Assembly (NCBI GenBank): GCA_040255525.1
Contig: JBDZVD010000010.1
Span: forward strand, 1-64,000
DNA from: Rugosimonospora sp040255525
Lineage (GTDB): Bacteria > Actinomycetota > Actinomycetes > Mycobacteriales > Micromonosporaceae
Reading direction: 5' to 3'
DNA length: 64,000 nucleotides
Under the pieces are notes generated by a model that worked only from the letters and a program-made list of their open reading frames with translations, was not told the origin of the DNA and searched no databases. This document shows positions 8,072-16,260 of this stretch, piece by piece (position 1 is the stretch's first letter; each line of letters opens with the position of its first letter). Made by a program: the position numbers and the translations under genes.

Positions 8072-8968
8072 GTGAGTCCACTGACCGAGGTCACCGTGGT
8101 CGTGGCCACCCGCAACCGGTGCCGCCGGTTGCTGGACAGCGTGCGCGCCCTGCTCGACCTGCCAGACCGGCCGCGGGTCATCGTGGTCGACAACGGGTCG
8201 AGCGACGGGACCGCCGACGCGGTCCGCAGCGGCTTGCCCGGCGTACGACTGATCCGCCTGGCCGATAACCACGGCGCCGTCGCCCGCAACTTCGGCGTCG
8301 CCGCGGCCGGCACACCGGTGGTCGCGTTCGCCGACGACGACTCCGGCTGGGCACCCGGCGCGCTGACCCGGGCGGCCCGGCTCTTCGAGGAGTACCCGCG
8401 GCTGGCCCTCGCCGCCGCCCAGGTGCGGGTCGGTCCGGCCGGCCGCCTCGATCCGATCTGCGCGCTGATGGCCAGGGCGCCGCTGGGTACCGAGGACGAC
8501 CTGCCCGGCCCCGCCGTCGTCGGATTCCTCGCGTTCGCCGCCGCGGTACGCCGGGACGCGTTCCTCGCCACCGGCGGCTTCGATTCGGCGGTGTTCTTCA
8601 TGGGCGAGGAGGAACGGGTCGCCTACGACCTGCAACGCGCGGGCTGGGCGCTGTGTTACTGCCCGGAGCTCGTGGCCTTCCACCACCCCGACCGTCCCGC
8701 GCCGGAGAAGGCGCGGGAGCGGCGCCTCACCGCGCTGCGCAACCACACACTGACCTCGTGGATGTGCCGCCCGCTGCCGGCCGCGGCGAGGGCGACCGCC
8801 GCGCTGGTCCGGCACACCGTGGCCACGCGCCAGGGTCGGCGGCAGCTCTACGAGTTCTGCCGGCGCCTGCCGGTGGCGATCCAGCGGCGGCAGGCACCGT
8901 CCCCGCTCGTGGAGCGGCGCCTGCGTGCCGTCGCCAACATTCCCAGCCGAGTGATGGAGTCGTCGTGA
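8072..8968 (+). CDS. Family 2 glycosyltransferase
   Basis: A 298-residue GT-A enzyme. TVVVATRNRCRRLLDSV and VIVVDNGSSDGTAD form the nucleotide-binding start, AFADDDS supplies the metal-binding DxD-type acidic cluster, and GGFDSAVFFMGEEERVAYDL is the ED/ExD acceptor-domain motif. No membrane segment is evident, so it is cytoplasmic or peripheral. It starts three bases after the GT9 stop and overlaps the aldehyde dehydrogenase start. Donor and acceptor are unknown; context places it in the same glycan pathway. Confidence 0.82.
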   Translation: MSPLTEVTVVVATRNRCRRLLDSVRALLDLPDRPRVIVVDNGSSDGTADAVRSGLPGVRLIRLADNHGAVARNFGVAAAGTPVVAFADDDSGWAPGALTRAARLFEEYPRLALAAAQVRVGPAGRLDPICALMARAPLGTEDDLPGPAVVGFLAFAAAVRRDAFLATGGFDSAVFFMGEEERVAYDLQRAGWALCYCPELVAFHHPDRPAPEKARERRLTALRNHTLTSWMCRPLPAAARATAALVRHTVATRQGRRQLYEFCRRLPVAIQRRQAPSPLVERRLRAVANIPSRVMESS

Positions 8969-10503
8969 GTGACAGAGAACAGCGCCTGGCGGACCTGTGG
9001 GCGCGGACCGAGGCCGACGAGTGGATGGCCAAGCTGGATCCCCGCGACGGCAGCCAGGTGGCCCGGGTCCCGGTCTCCACCGCGCGAGCGGTCGACGCGG
9101 CCGTGGACGAGGCCCGTGCCGCCTCGGCGGGATGGGCCCGCACCTCCCCGGCGGAGCGCGGGCAGGCACTGGCCGCCATCGCGGGCGCCGTCGAGGAGGC
9201 CGCCGACGACCTCGCGTCGCTGACCACCCGGGAGATGGGCCGGCCGATCGGACAGTCGCGCGCCGGCGTGGCCGCGGCGGTGGGGACGCTGCGGCAGTAC
9301 GCCGAACTGGGACCGCTGCACGGGGGCCGCTGCCTGGCCGGGAGCTGGGCCGCGACCGACCTGATGGTGTACGAACCGCGCGGCGTCGCGGCCGTCATCA
9401 CGCCCTGGAACGACCCGGTCGCGGCGTCCTGCGGCCTGCTCGGCGCGGCCCTCGTCACCGGCAACACCGTCGTCTACAAGCCCAGCGAGCGCACTCCGGC
9501 GACCGGGTGGCTGCTGGCCGAGCTGATGCGTGAGTGCCTGCCCGACGGCGTGCTCGAGGCGGTGCACGGCGGACCGGCGGTGGGGGAGCGGCTCGTCCGC
9601 GGCGACCTGGATGTCGTGGCGCACATCGGGTCCAGCGCGACCGGACGCCAGATCGCTCGCGCGGCGGCGCTGACCGCAGCCAAGACGATCCTGGAGAACG
9701 GCGGCAAGGACCCGCTGCTCATCGACGACGACGTCGACCCGGCCTGGGCCGCCGGGCAGGCGGCGCTCGGCGCGTTCGCCAATGCCGGCCAGCTCTGCGT
9801 GTCGGTCGAGCGGATCTACGTGCACGAGCGGGTCGCCGAGGCGTTCCTCGCCGAGCTGGTACCGCTGGCCAAGGCGTACGACACGGCTCCGCTGGTCGAC
9901 GACCGCCTGCGCGAGGCGGTGCACGGCCAGGTCAGTGCCGCGCAGGCGGCCGGCGCCGCGACGCTGACCGGCGGGCAGATCCCGGACGGTCCCGGCTCGT
10001 ACTACCCGGCCACGGTGCTGTCCGGTTGCACGGACGACATGGAGGTCATGACCGAGGAGACGTTCGGCCCGGTGGCGCCGGTGAGCGTGGTCGGGTCGTT
10101 CGACGAGGGGCTGCACCGGGCGGCGCGCGGCCGGTACGGTCTGGCGGCGACCGTGCTGACCGGGTCCATCGACCGCGCCCAGCGGGCGTGGCGCGAGCTG
10201 CCGGTCGGCACCGTGAAGATCAACGAGGTGTTCGGCGGCGCACCCGGCGGGGCCGCCCATCCGCGCCACGCCAGCGGCGAGGGCTACGGGTACGGTCCCG
10301 AACTGCTGGACGAGTTCACCGTCACGAAGGTCGTTCACGTCGCCGCCCCGACCGGTTGTGAGGACTGTGTGGACCGTCGGCGCCTCGCCGGACGATGGGC
10401 CCCTCCTACCCGGGGCGTTGTGAAGCCACACCACCGTTTACCGGCGGTCGGAATGGTTGACACCACTGCGCCAGCGGGTGCGCCGGACGACCGCACCGAT
10501 TAG
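8965..10503 (+). CDS. NAD(P)-dependent aldehyde dehydrogenase
   Basis: A 512-residue ALDH-superfamily enzyme. It shows the N-terminal cofactor motif VITPWNDPVAASCG, the general-base region ILENGGKDPLLI (Glu of the ELGGK-type motif), the catalytic cysteine in NAGQLCVSVERIYV and the TEETFGPVAPV motif. The family oxidises aldehydes to acids. It is the last gene of the heptose operon, joined by a GTGA overlap. About 50 extra residues follow the normal ALDH end, rich in Pro, Arg and Gly, and the -10 of the next gene overlaps its stop codon. Whether it acts on a heptose-derived aldehyde is inference. Confidence 0.82.
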   Translation: MSDREQRLADLWARTEADEWMAKLDPRDGSQVARVPVSTARAVDAAVDEARAASAGWARTSPAERGQALAAIAGAVEEAADDLASLTTREMGRPIGQSRAGVAAAVGTLRQYAELGPLHGGRCLAGSWAATDLMVYEPRGVAAVITPWNDPVAASCGLLGAALVTGNTVVYKPSERTPATGWLLAELMRECLPDGVLEAVHGGPAVGERLVRGDLDVVAHIGSSATGRQIARAAALTAAKTILENGGKDPLLIDDDVDPAWAAGQAALGAFANAGQLCVSVERIYVHERVAEAFLAELVPLAKAYDTAPLVDDRLREAVHGQVSAAQAAGAATLTGGQIPDGPGSYYPATVLSGCTDDMEVMTEETFGPVAPVSVVGSFDEGLHRAARGRYGLAATVLTGSIDRAQRAWRELPVGTVKINEVFGGAPGGAAHPRHASGEGYGYGPELLDEFTVTKVVHVAAPTGCEDCVDRRRLAGRWAPPTRGVVKPHHRLPAVGMVDTTAPAGAPDDRTD

Positions 10504-10506
10504 CGT
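10501..10506 (+). promoter_or_regulatory. Candidate -10 box of a leaderless promoter
   Basis: TAGCGT fits TANNNT and sits six bases before the GTG at 10513, placing a likely transcription start on the start codon. It overlaps the TAG stop of the aldehyde dehydrogenase gene. Confidence 0.45.
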
Positions 10507-10512
10507 GGCGAT

Positions 10513-10983
10513 GTGAGATCTGCCCGGAGAAACGGGGGATGGGGGCTGGTGCTCTGCGCCCTGCTGGTGTCTGCGGCCGCGGCCGGCGGGTGTGCGGGAC
10601 CGACCGTCACCGACGGCGGCTACCGGGCAAAGACCGCCGGCATGTTGGGGGACATCTCATCGTCCCTCGCGACCGCTCAGCTTGCGGTGGGCCTCGACCT
10701 CAAGGGGCGCATGGCGTTGGCGCTTACGGACGAGTCGGTCAGCCAGGCCGAGTCGGACGCCTCCTCGTCGGAGAGTTCCTGGGAGACTCGCCAACCACCC
10801 AGCGACGCGATGCTCGCGTTGCACGACCGAATCAGCGGGCCGGCCCAGGACGCCGTTTCCGCGCTGCGGAAGCTGCGTATCGCGGTCCGTCGGGGCGACC
10901 CCGACGCGATCCGCACCGCCCTGGACGGCCTGGACGAACCCGCCGCGGTCATCGACCGGTTGTCGCGGGCGGTGTCGGGATGA
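10513..10983 (+). CDS. Small lipoprotein of unknown function
   Basis: A 156-residue protein with a basic start (VRSARR), a hydrophobic stretch LVLCALLVSAAAA and a lipobox ending AAGGC, so it is predicted to be a secreted lipid-anchored protein. The mature part is helical, with a Ser/Glu-rich patch near residue 80 (ESDASSSESSWETR) and no family that I recognise. It starts a five-gene operon, with its stop overlapping the NRAMP gene (ATGA), so it may be an extracellular partner of the transporter. No Shine-Dalgarno sequence is seen, which fits leaderless translation. Confidence 0.7.
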   Translation: MRSARRNGGWGLVLCALLVSAAAAGGCAGPTVTDGGYRAKTAGMLGDISSSLATAQLAVGLDLKGRMALALTDESVSQAESDASSSESSWETRQPPSDAMLALHDRISGPAQDAVSALRKLRIAVRRGDPDAIRTALDGLDEPAAVIDRLSRAVSG

Positions 10984-12209
10984 AGCGGGTGTTCGCGCTC
11001 GCGCTGGGCGTGATGACCGCGATCGGCGGATTCGTCGACGTGGGCAACCTGGTGACCAGCGGCATCACCGGCGCGCGATTCGGGATGAGCCTCACCTGGG
11101 CAATCGTGGTGGGCACCATCGCCATGACGCTCTACGGCGAGATGGCGGGCAGGGTGGCGGCGGTGGCACGCCGGCCGGTGTTCCACATCATCCGCGAGCG
11201 GCTCGGCGTGCGGACGGCACTGGTGAACCTGCTGGCGTTCGTGCTGCTGTCGCTGCTGACTCTCGCCGCCGAACTGGGCGGCGTGGCGCTGGTACTGGAG
11301 CTGGTCACCGGCATCAACTATCTGGTGTGGGTACCGCTGATCGCCGCGGCGGTGTGGCTGATTGTGTGGCGGATGTCTTTTTCCGTCATGGAGAATCTGT
11401 TCGGGGTGCTCGGCCTGTGCCTGGTGGTGTTCGTGGTGGCGCTGTTCGTGCTGCCCACCGACTGGGGATCGCTGTGGCACGGCGTGACCCATCCGTGGGT
11501 ACCGCCGCGGGAGGGCCACCCGATGTACCTGTTCTACGCGGTCTCCCTGCTGGGTGCCTGCCTCGTGCCGTACCAGGTGGTGTTCTTCTCCTCTGGCGGC
11601 CGCGAGGAGCACTGGACTCCGAAGAACCTGACCGAAATGCGCTTCAACTGCGTCGTCGGGTTCCCGCTCGGCGGGCTGTTGTCCATCGCCATCATGGCCG
11701 CCGCCGCCGTCGTCCTCCAGCCGTTGCAGATCAACGTGAAGCATCTGGGCCAGGTCGCGCTGCCGGTTGCCCGCGCGCTCGGCCCGGTGGGGCTGTCCAT
11801 CGCGCTGGTCGGGTTCGCCGCCGCGCTGCTCGCCGCGGCCGCCGAGTGCGCGCTGTCCATCGGGTACAGCGTCGGGCAGTTTTTCGGGTGGAGCTGGGGC
11901 AAGGACCGCCGGCCCCGGGAGGCGCCGCGCTTCCACCTGGTGTGTCTGGTCGCGGTCATCGCCGCAACCGCGTTCATACTTACCAGCATCGATCCGATCG
12001 CGGTCACCGTCGTGTCGGTGGTCCTCGGTGCCGCGGCCGTCCCGCTGACCTATTTCCCGGTCCTCGTGGTCGCCAACGACCGCGACTACATGGGCGGCAG
12101 AGTCAACCGGCGGTGGTCGAACGCCCTGGCGACCGTCTTCCTGGTGCTGATGGTCGTCACCTCGATCGCGGCGATACCGTTGATTTTCTTCACGAAAGCG
12201 GGTCAATGA
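10980..12209 (+). CDS. Divergent NRAMP-family metal transporter
   Basis: A 409-residue polytopic membrane protein with about 11 hydrophobic segments, the NRAMP/SLC11 size and layout. The first helix reads GGFVDVGNLVTSG, where canonical transporters have DPGN. The sixth helix reads GACLVPYQVVFFSSG, where they have MPH. Both pieces form the metal site in known NRAMP proteins, so the substrate may not be Mn2+/Fe2+ and could be another divalent ion. It is coupled to the lipoprotein gene (ATGA) and followed at once by two PRC-barrel genes. Family membership is fairly sure, substrate is not. Confidence 0.78.
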   Translation: MKRVFALALGVMTAIGGFVDVGNLVTSGITGARFGMSLTWAIVVGTIAMTLYGEMAGRVAAVARRPVFHIIRERLGVRTALVNLLAFVLLSLLTLAAELGGVALVLELVTGINYLVWVPLIAAAVWLIVWRMSFSVMENLFGVLGLCLVVFVVALFVLPTDWGSLWHGVTHPWVPPREGHPMYLFYAVSLLGACLVPYQVVFFSSGGREEHWTPKNLTEMRFNCVVGFPLGGLLSIAIMAAAAVVLQPLQINVKHLGQVALPVARALGPVGLSIALVGFAAALLAAAAECALSIGYSVGQFFGWSWGKDRRPREAPRFHLVCLVAVIAATAFILTSIDPIAVTVVSVVLGAAAVPLTYFPVLVVANDRDYMGGRVNRRWSNALATVFLVLMVVTSIAAIPLIFFTKAGQ

Positions 12210-12210
12210 G

Positions 12211-12594
12211 ATGGACGCGGGGAAGCGGTTCTCCGCCGACGAGATGCTGCTCGACCGGCAGATCTTCGACGCCGACGACCAGCCGCTGGGCAAGGTCGAC
12301 GACCTGGAGTTGACGCTGCCCGACGGCGGCGGCCCTCCGGTACTCACCGCGATCCTCTGCGGCCCCACCGCCCTCGGCCCCCGCATTGGCGGCCGGATCG
12401 GCCAGTGGTGGGCGGCGGTCGGGCGCCGCCTGAGGCCCAGCGACGAGCCGTACCCCAACCGGATCCCGCTCGACCAGGTCGGCAAGGTGGATTCCACCCG
12501 GCTGACCCTGACGGTGTCGAGAGACGTGCTGGACGCCGACCGGATGCGCGACTGGACCCGCGACCACATCATCGGTCGGATCCCGGGGGCCTGA
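12211..12594 (+). CDS. PRC-barrel domain protein
   Basis: A 127-residue soluble protein. LLDRQIFDADDQPLGKVDDL followed by beta-rich sequence, LTAILCGPTALGPRIGGRIG and NRIPLDQVGKV matches the actinobacterial PRC-barrel pattern of a beta barrel followed by a conserved Ile-Pro strand. PRC barrels often act as binding or regulatory modules. It begins one base after the transporter stop, which suggests a cytoplasmic accessory or sensor of the transporter. No catalytic residues are visible. Confidence 0.68.
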   Translation: MDAGKRFSADEMLLDRQIFDADDQPLGKVDDLELTLPDGGGPPVLTAILCGPTALGPRIGGRIGQWWAAVGRRLRPSDEPYPNRIPLDQVGKVDSTRLTLTVSRDVLDADRMRDWTRDHIIGRIPGA

Positions 12595-12596
12595 GC

Positions 12597-12944
12597 ATGC
12601 GAGCCGTGGAGTTGATCGGTGCGGCCGTGTACGACAGCGACGGCGTGCCGGTCGGCGCGGTACGGGACCTGTTCTTCGAGGCGGTGGGCGGGCAGGTGCC
12701 CGACAGCGGCCGGCCGGCTTACCGGCTGCGGGCCCTGGAATGCGGAGCGGTCGGCCTGGCCCACCGGCTCGGCTACGGTCACCGGTCCATCACCGGCCCG
12801 TGGCCGCTGACCGTGCTCATGCAGCGGCTCGTCCAGAACTCGCTGATCGTCGGCTGGGAACAGATCGCCGCGCTCGGGACCGGCCGCGTCGACCTCGCGG
12901 TACGCCGTGACCAACTGCGCTGGGCACAGCAGGAGGAGTTGTGA
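12597..12944 (+). CDS. Second PRC-barrel-like protein
   Basis: A 115-residue protein that starts two bases after the previous stop. VELIGAAVYDSDGVPVGAVR and a C-terminal VGWEQIAAL strand resemble the preceding PRC-barrel protein, with RLGYGHRSITGPWPL between them as in many actinobacterial members. The two are divergent paralogues with different middles. Its stop overlaps the next start (GTGA). A role in the transporter complex is inferred from operon position. Confidence 0.6.
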   Translation: MRAVELIGAAVYDSDGVPVGAVRDLFFEAVGGQVPDSGRPAYRLRALECGAVGLAHRLGYGHRSITGPWPLTVLMQRLVQNSLIVGWEQIAALGTGRVDLAVRRDQLRWAQQEEL

Positions 12945-13039
12945 CCGACACCGGCGGCTTCGCGTTCCTCATCGCCTGGGGGCTGTTCTTCGCGCTGTGC
13001 CTGGCGCTGGCTTACCTGGTCCTGCGTCGCCGCCGGTGA
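12941..13039 (+). CDS. 32-residue single-pass membrane peptide
   Basis: A GTG overlapping the PRC-barrel stop (GTGA) opens a short frame that ends at 13039. The peptide has a polar N-terminus (VTDTGG), one hydrophobic helix FAFLIAWGLFFALCLALAYL and a final run of four arginines after Leu, so the positive-inside rule puts the C-terminus in the cytoplasm. Small peptides of this kind often modulate transporters. It is the last gene of the NRAMP operon. The overlap and clean topology support it, but no homologue can be checked here. Confidence 0.6.
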   Translation: MTDTGGFAFLIAWGLFFALCLALAYLVLRRRR

Positions 13040-13141
13040 TGACCGGATGGACGCTGGCGGGCCAGGCCATCGGCCGGCACGGCGCGCAGCGGCCGAAGCG
13101 ACTGGTACGGAGTCTGGGGCAGCGGGCCGGGGGCGGCCGCG

Positions 13142-14014
13142 TCACCTGGGTGCGTCCGGCAGCAACGACCCGGTGGCGCCGCGCTCGAGGACTCTGATCT
13201 CGCTGGCGGTCCTCCGCGCCCGCACCTGGGCGAGAAAGTCGCTCAGCGGGGACCGGAAGACGCGGTAGTCGTCGAAGTGAATCGGTACGGCCAGCGGTGG
13301 GTTCAGCGCGTCGATCAGCTCGGCACCCTGGCGGCCGTTCATGGTGATGGTGATGCCCAGGATCCTGGTGCCACCCAAATGGATGAGCATCGCGTCCAGG
13401 TCGGGGAAGCGGCGGGTGACCTCCCGTACGCCCGGGCAGGGCAGCGTGTCTCCGGTGACGTAGACGGTCAGCGGGGCGGCGTCGGGGCGGGTGAGCCGGA
13501 GCACGGTACCCATGACCGGCGGCATCAGCCGGCGACCGATCGGGCCGGGGCCGTGCACCCCCGGGACCGCGGTCAACTCCAGCCTCTGCCCGCCGCGGGC
13601 AAACCCGGTGGAGGCCCACGGGTCCAGGGGATGTGCCGCGTCGAATCCCCAGCGGCGCAGCCGCCCGGCCGCCGCCGGGGTGGTGACGATCGGCAGGTCG
13701 TGTGCCAGCTGTTCGCGGGCGATCCGGTCGAAGTGGTCGCCGTGCAGGTGGGACAGGACGACCGCGTCCAGCTCGGGCAGTTCGCCGGGTTGCATCGCGG
13801 GTTCGGCCAGCCGGCGCGACCACAGGCCGTACCCCAGATAGGCGCGCTGCCCGCGGTGCAGGAAGTTCGGGTCGGTCAGAACGGTGAACTCACCGAGCCG
13901 CAGGAGGGTCGTCGCGTTTCCGATGAAGGTCAGCTCAGCGGTTGGTTTCGCCGGTCGGGCCGACGCCGCCTCGGACTGCGCGCCGGAGACTGCCCGTGCC
14001 TGCTGATCGACCAT
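13142..14014 (-). CDS. MBL-fold metallo-hydrolase (UlaG-like)
   Basis: A 290-residue metallo-beta-lactamase-fold protein. The metal motif HLHGDHFDR is intact, with LTFIGNATTLLRLGEFTVLTDPNF at the N-terminus and VTGDTLP, HLGGTRI and PIHFDDYRVF providing later metal ligands. This arrangement is that of the UlaG/NAPE-PLD-like subgroup, which hydrolyses phosphodiester or ester bonds. The ATG at 14014 is chosen because GAGG lies about nine bases upstream; the frame stays open further upstream but without conserved sequence. It is convergent with the NRAMP operon. The substrate is unknown. Confidence 0.78.
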   Translation of the reverse strand: MVDQQARAVSGAQSEAASARPAKPTAELTFIGNATTLLRLGEFTVLTDPNFLHRGQRAYLGYGLWSRRLAEPAMQPGELPELDAVVLSHLHGDHFDRIAREQLAHDLPIVTTPAAAGRLRRWGFDAAHPLDPWASTGFARGGQRLELTAVPGVHGPGPIGRRLMPPVMGTVLRLTRPDAAPLTVYVTGDTLPCPGVREVTRRFPDLDAMLIHLGGTRILGITITMNGRQGAELIDALNPPLAVPIHFDDYRVFRSPLSDFLAQVRARRTASEIRVLERGATGSLLPDAPR

Positions 14015-14447
14015 CGTCCCCACCTCAAGTCCTGCGTACCGCGCGGTACGCGTCACGAACGACGGACCCTCCTTACCCACGCCAGTGGGCGGGATGCACC
14101 TGGTTCCCCACCTTGCCGTCGCCCCCGGTCGGGCGATCGTCCTCGCCGTTCCCCCCGGGGTCACCGGAGGTTGGCCGCCGTTTACTCCGGGTACCGGAGC
14201 GCTCATGCGACTTGCGGCGCAGCGATCCGGATTCACCGGGTGCTGCAGGGCGCCAGGCCACGCGTCGATCGACTGCCTGACCGACGCCTCTGGCCAGCGG
14301 CATTCGGCTCGATGAGGGTGTGAGGCAGCGCGGCGAGGTGGCAGACGCCCCCGCATCGCCGCGCTGCCACCTCCGCAACCCGCCCCGGTCGCGATCACCT
14401 ACCTCCATGCGGGGACGACAACCGGGCGAGGCTCGCTCATTCAGGAA
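14015..14447. other. 433-bp intergenic region
   Basis: It lies between two minus-strand genes, upstream of the MBL hydrolase and downstream of the I36 protein. It contains one strong inverted repeat (listed separately) and the likely hydrolase promoter. No coding signal was recognised on either strand. Confidence 0.6.
14325..14367 (-). terminator. Terminator-like hairpin after the I36 gene
   Basis: Perfect 12-base arms GCAGCGCGGCGA (14325-14336) and TCGCCGCGCTGC (14356-14367) with a 19-base loop. It lies about 80 bases after the minus-strand stop at 14448. There is no U-tract, so termination is only possible. Confidence 0.4.
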
Positions 14448-15734
14448 TCACGAGGCGACGTAACCGTCGAAATAGTGCACCCCGTCGTGGGCGGTGTCAC
14501 CCGCAACCTTTCTCCGGTTGGTGTTGAACCAGAGCCTGTTCCCTTCGCCGATTCCGACGCCCTCTATCTCGAAATGGTTGGGATACGCGCTCGAGGTGAT
14601 CCGGAACGACAGGTTGTTGTCCGCGTATATCGTGCCCGACGCAGTGGATATGTTCCGGTAGACAAGAACAATGCTGATGTTCTCGTAGGTCAGCGGATAG
14701 TACAGGGTATTTTTGTAGTAACCGATCCCCTGGGTCAGGTACGAAGTGATGTTGGATACGGTACTACCGTTGACCTGTGCGTTCTCGATGTTCAAAGAGA
14801 AGGCTTTGGTCACATCAATGGTGCCGCTGGTCGCGCTCAGCGGAAGTGAGCCGCGGTAGAAGGTCCGCCCGGACTTGAAGAGGAAGTAGATGTTGCTCGC
14901 GTCCTTGCTGGTGATTGTCAGGCCGGACATGGCCTTGTCCGCGCCGTTGTATCTGATCGTGTAGGCGCCCACCTTGTAATATGTGGTCCCGACATACTTG
15001 AGTTTGACCAAACTCGTGCTGCCGGCCACCATGGTGACGACGAACATGTAGTAGTTCCCGTCGTCTGAGCTCAGTGCAAGGTCATTGGCATGACCGAGAT
15101 AGTTCACGTAGGTGTGCCCACTGTCGCCGTTTGTCATGAGGGTGGTGGCCCCGCCGACCATCGCGGTGCGGTAAATGACTGCCGCAGTATTGGCATCGTT
15201 GATTTTCACGGAGTAGGTGTAGCTGGACCCTACGGCAAACCCCTCCGTGGCGTAACAACTGTTTGCATTACCGAGCGTCGCGACGTCGGTGTACGTGTTG
15301 TAATAACCCGTGCTGGCCGAGCTGAGGAACTGGTGCGAGGCGTTGTTGTTCTTCAGCGTCGAGTTGAGGTTGCCCTTGGCGCCGGCGGCGAAGTCCTGGT
15401 AAGAACCGGCGTAGTTGCTGTTGTAGTAGACCCGCACGGTCTTGCTGGAGCGGTTCCAGACCGAGGCGGCGTTGTTCTTGATGCAGGTGCCCTGGCCGTT
15501 GCCCGGGCCCTTGAAGTCGTAGCAGGTGGGCTCGGTGGTGCCGTAGTCGCCGACCGAGGTGGTGAAGTCGGAGACGGAGCCGGCCTCGTCGCTGTTGTAG
15601 TAGTAGCAGAATTCGCCGCTCTCGCAGACGCCGTCACGGGCAGCCGCACTCGCCGGCGACGCGACGACAAAGACCGGTGCGGCAACCGCCAGGGTCGCGG
15701 CACCAGCGATGACGGCCCGTCTGAGCATGGTCAT
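14448..15734 (-). CDS. Secreted protein: peptidase-inhibitor I36 domain plus low-GC beta-rich domain
   Basis: A 428-residue exported protein with a signal peptide (MTMLRRAVIAGAATLAVAA, cleavage near ASAAA). Residues about 32-145 match the I36 inhibitor/crystallin-like fold, with cysteines in DGVCESGEFCYYYN, TCYDFKG and GTCIKNN. The remaining about 280 residues are beta-rich, contain LGHANDLALSS and HFEIEGVGIGEGNRLWF, and look like a propeller-type surface domain such as in helveticin-like proteins (inference). Base composition drops sharply there: positions 14761-14820 are 28/60 G+C. AAGGAG eight bases before the ATG supports this start. The C-terminal part was probably acquired by transfer. 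Confidence 0.72.
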   Translation of the reverse strand: MTMLRRAVIAGAATLAVAAPVFVVASPASAAARDGVCESGEFCYYYNSDEAGSVSDFTTSVGDYGTTEPTCYDFKGPGNGQGTCIKNNAASVWNRSSKTVRVYYNSNYAGSYQDFAAGAKGNLNSTLKNNNASHQFLSSASTGYYNTYTDVATLGNANSCYATEGFAVGSSYTYSVKINDANTAAVIYRTAMVGGATTLMTNGDSGHTYVNYLGHANDLALSSDDGNYYMFVVTMVAGSTSLVKLKYVGTTYYKVGAYTIRYNGADKAMSGLTITSKDASNIYFLFKSGRTFYRGSLPLSATSGTIDVTKAFSLNIENAQVNGSTVSNITSYLTQGIGYYKNTLYYPLTYENISIVLVYRNISTASGTIYADNNLSFRITSSAYPNHFEIEGVGIGEGNRLWFNTNRRKVAGDTAHDGVHYFDGYVAS

Positions 15735-16054
15735 TGCTCGTTCTCCTTGTCTGCTCCCGTGGAGATTCGGTCGTACGACGTGCGCGGGGCTCCGCCGTCG
15801 CTTCGTGGGAACGGCGTTGACGGCGCCGTCCGAGACATGATCGCCATGGGCCTATCGTCGAACGGTCGAATCACGCAACGCTCACGCGATACTCACGCGC
15901 CACGGCTTGTCCGCCGCCGTCCGTTAGGCTTTCAGCTGGTCTCGCGCAGACACTGGGACGACTACGTGGACGACGGCCGATCCGCGAAGGACCGGTGACG
16001 CACCGACGGCGGCGCCGTGCTGGCGGAGGCGGGCCAGAGTGTCCTCGCCACGGG
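15735..16054. other. 320-bp intergenic region upstream of the I36 gene
   Basis: The minus-strand promoter and Shine-Dalgarno sequence of the I36 gene lie at the left end. The rest shows no recognisable gene or strong hairpin. Confidence 0.5.
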
Positions 16055-16260
16055 TTACTGCACAGACAAGTGGATGTGGTTGAAGTGGTCGCCGGCCGCG
16101 GTTCCATCGCCCTGGTAGGCACGCCATCCGCTGCCCGGTAGCCGTACGCCTTGTCCGCCCCGGGCGCCTTGGCGTCGGCGAACGTGGTGGCATTGGCCGA
16201 GAAGTCGCATGCTGGCTACCACCAGCACGGCACCCACGATCGTGGCTGGCAGGCTGAGCC
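16055..16260 (-). pseudogene. Frameshifted C-terminal remnant of a secreted peptidase-like protein
   Basis: One minus-strand frame ends with WRAYQGDGTAAGDHFNHIHLSV, which resembles the closing HxHxSV motif of bacterial D-Ala-D-Ala carboxypeptidase or ARB_07466-type C-terminal domains. Just upstream, the sensible reading is in a different frame (CDFSANATTFADAKAPGADK, 16209 downwards), and a hydrophobic LPATIVGAVLVVAS segment is in the first frame again. The pieces read together only if two frameshifts are assumed. The first part of any such enzyme is missing. This is a tentative reading of a decayed gene. Confidence 0.4.

Noticed and set aside
10457..10462. TTGACA as a -35 box for the lipoprotein operon
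   Set aside because: It is 38 bases from the only -10 candidate (10501), too far for a standard promoter, and lies in coding sequence.
294..10503. A heptose-based natural-product cluster such as septacidin
   Set aside because: No peptide synthetase, aminotransferase, radical SAM or self-resistance gene is in the operon. Glycan assembly fits better.
10677..12914. A 745-residue minus-strand frame opposite the NRAMP operon
   Set aside because: The composition is that of a shadow frame (His/Arg/Gln-rich), with no motif, and it is antisense to clear genes.
13039..13197. A 52-residue plus-strand ORF starting in TGATG overlap with the 32-residue peptide
   Set aside because: It is Arg/Gly-rich without hydrophobic core and runs 56 bases into the convergent hydrolase gene.
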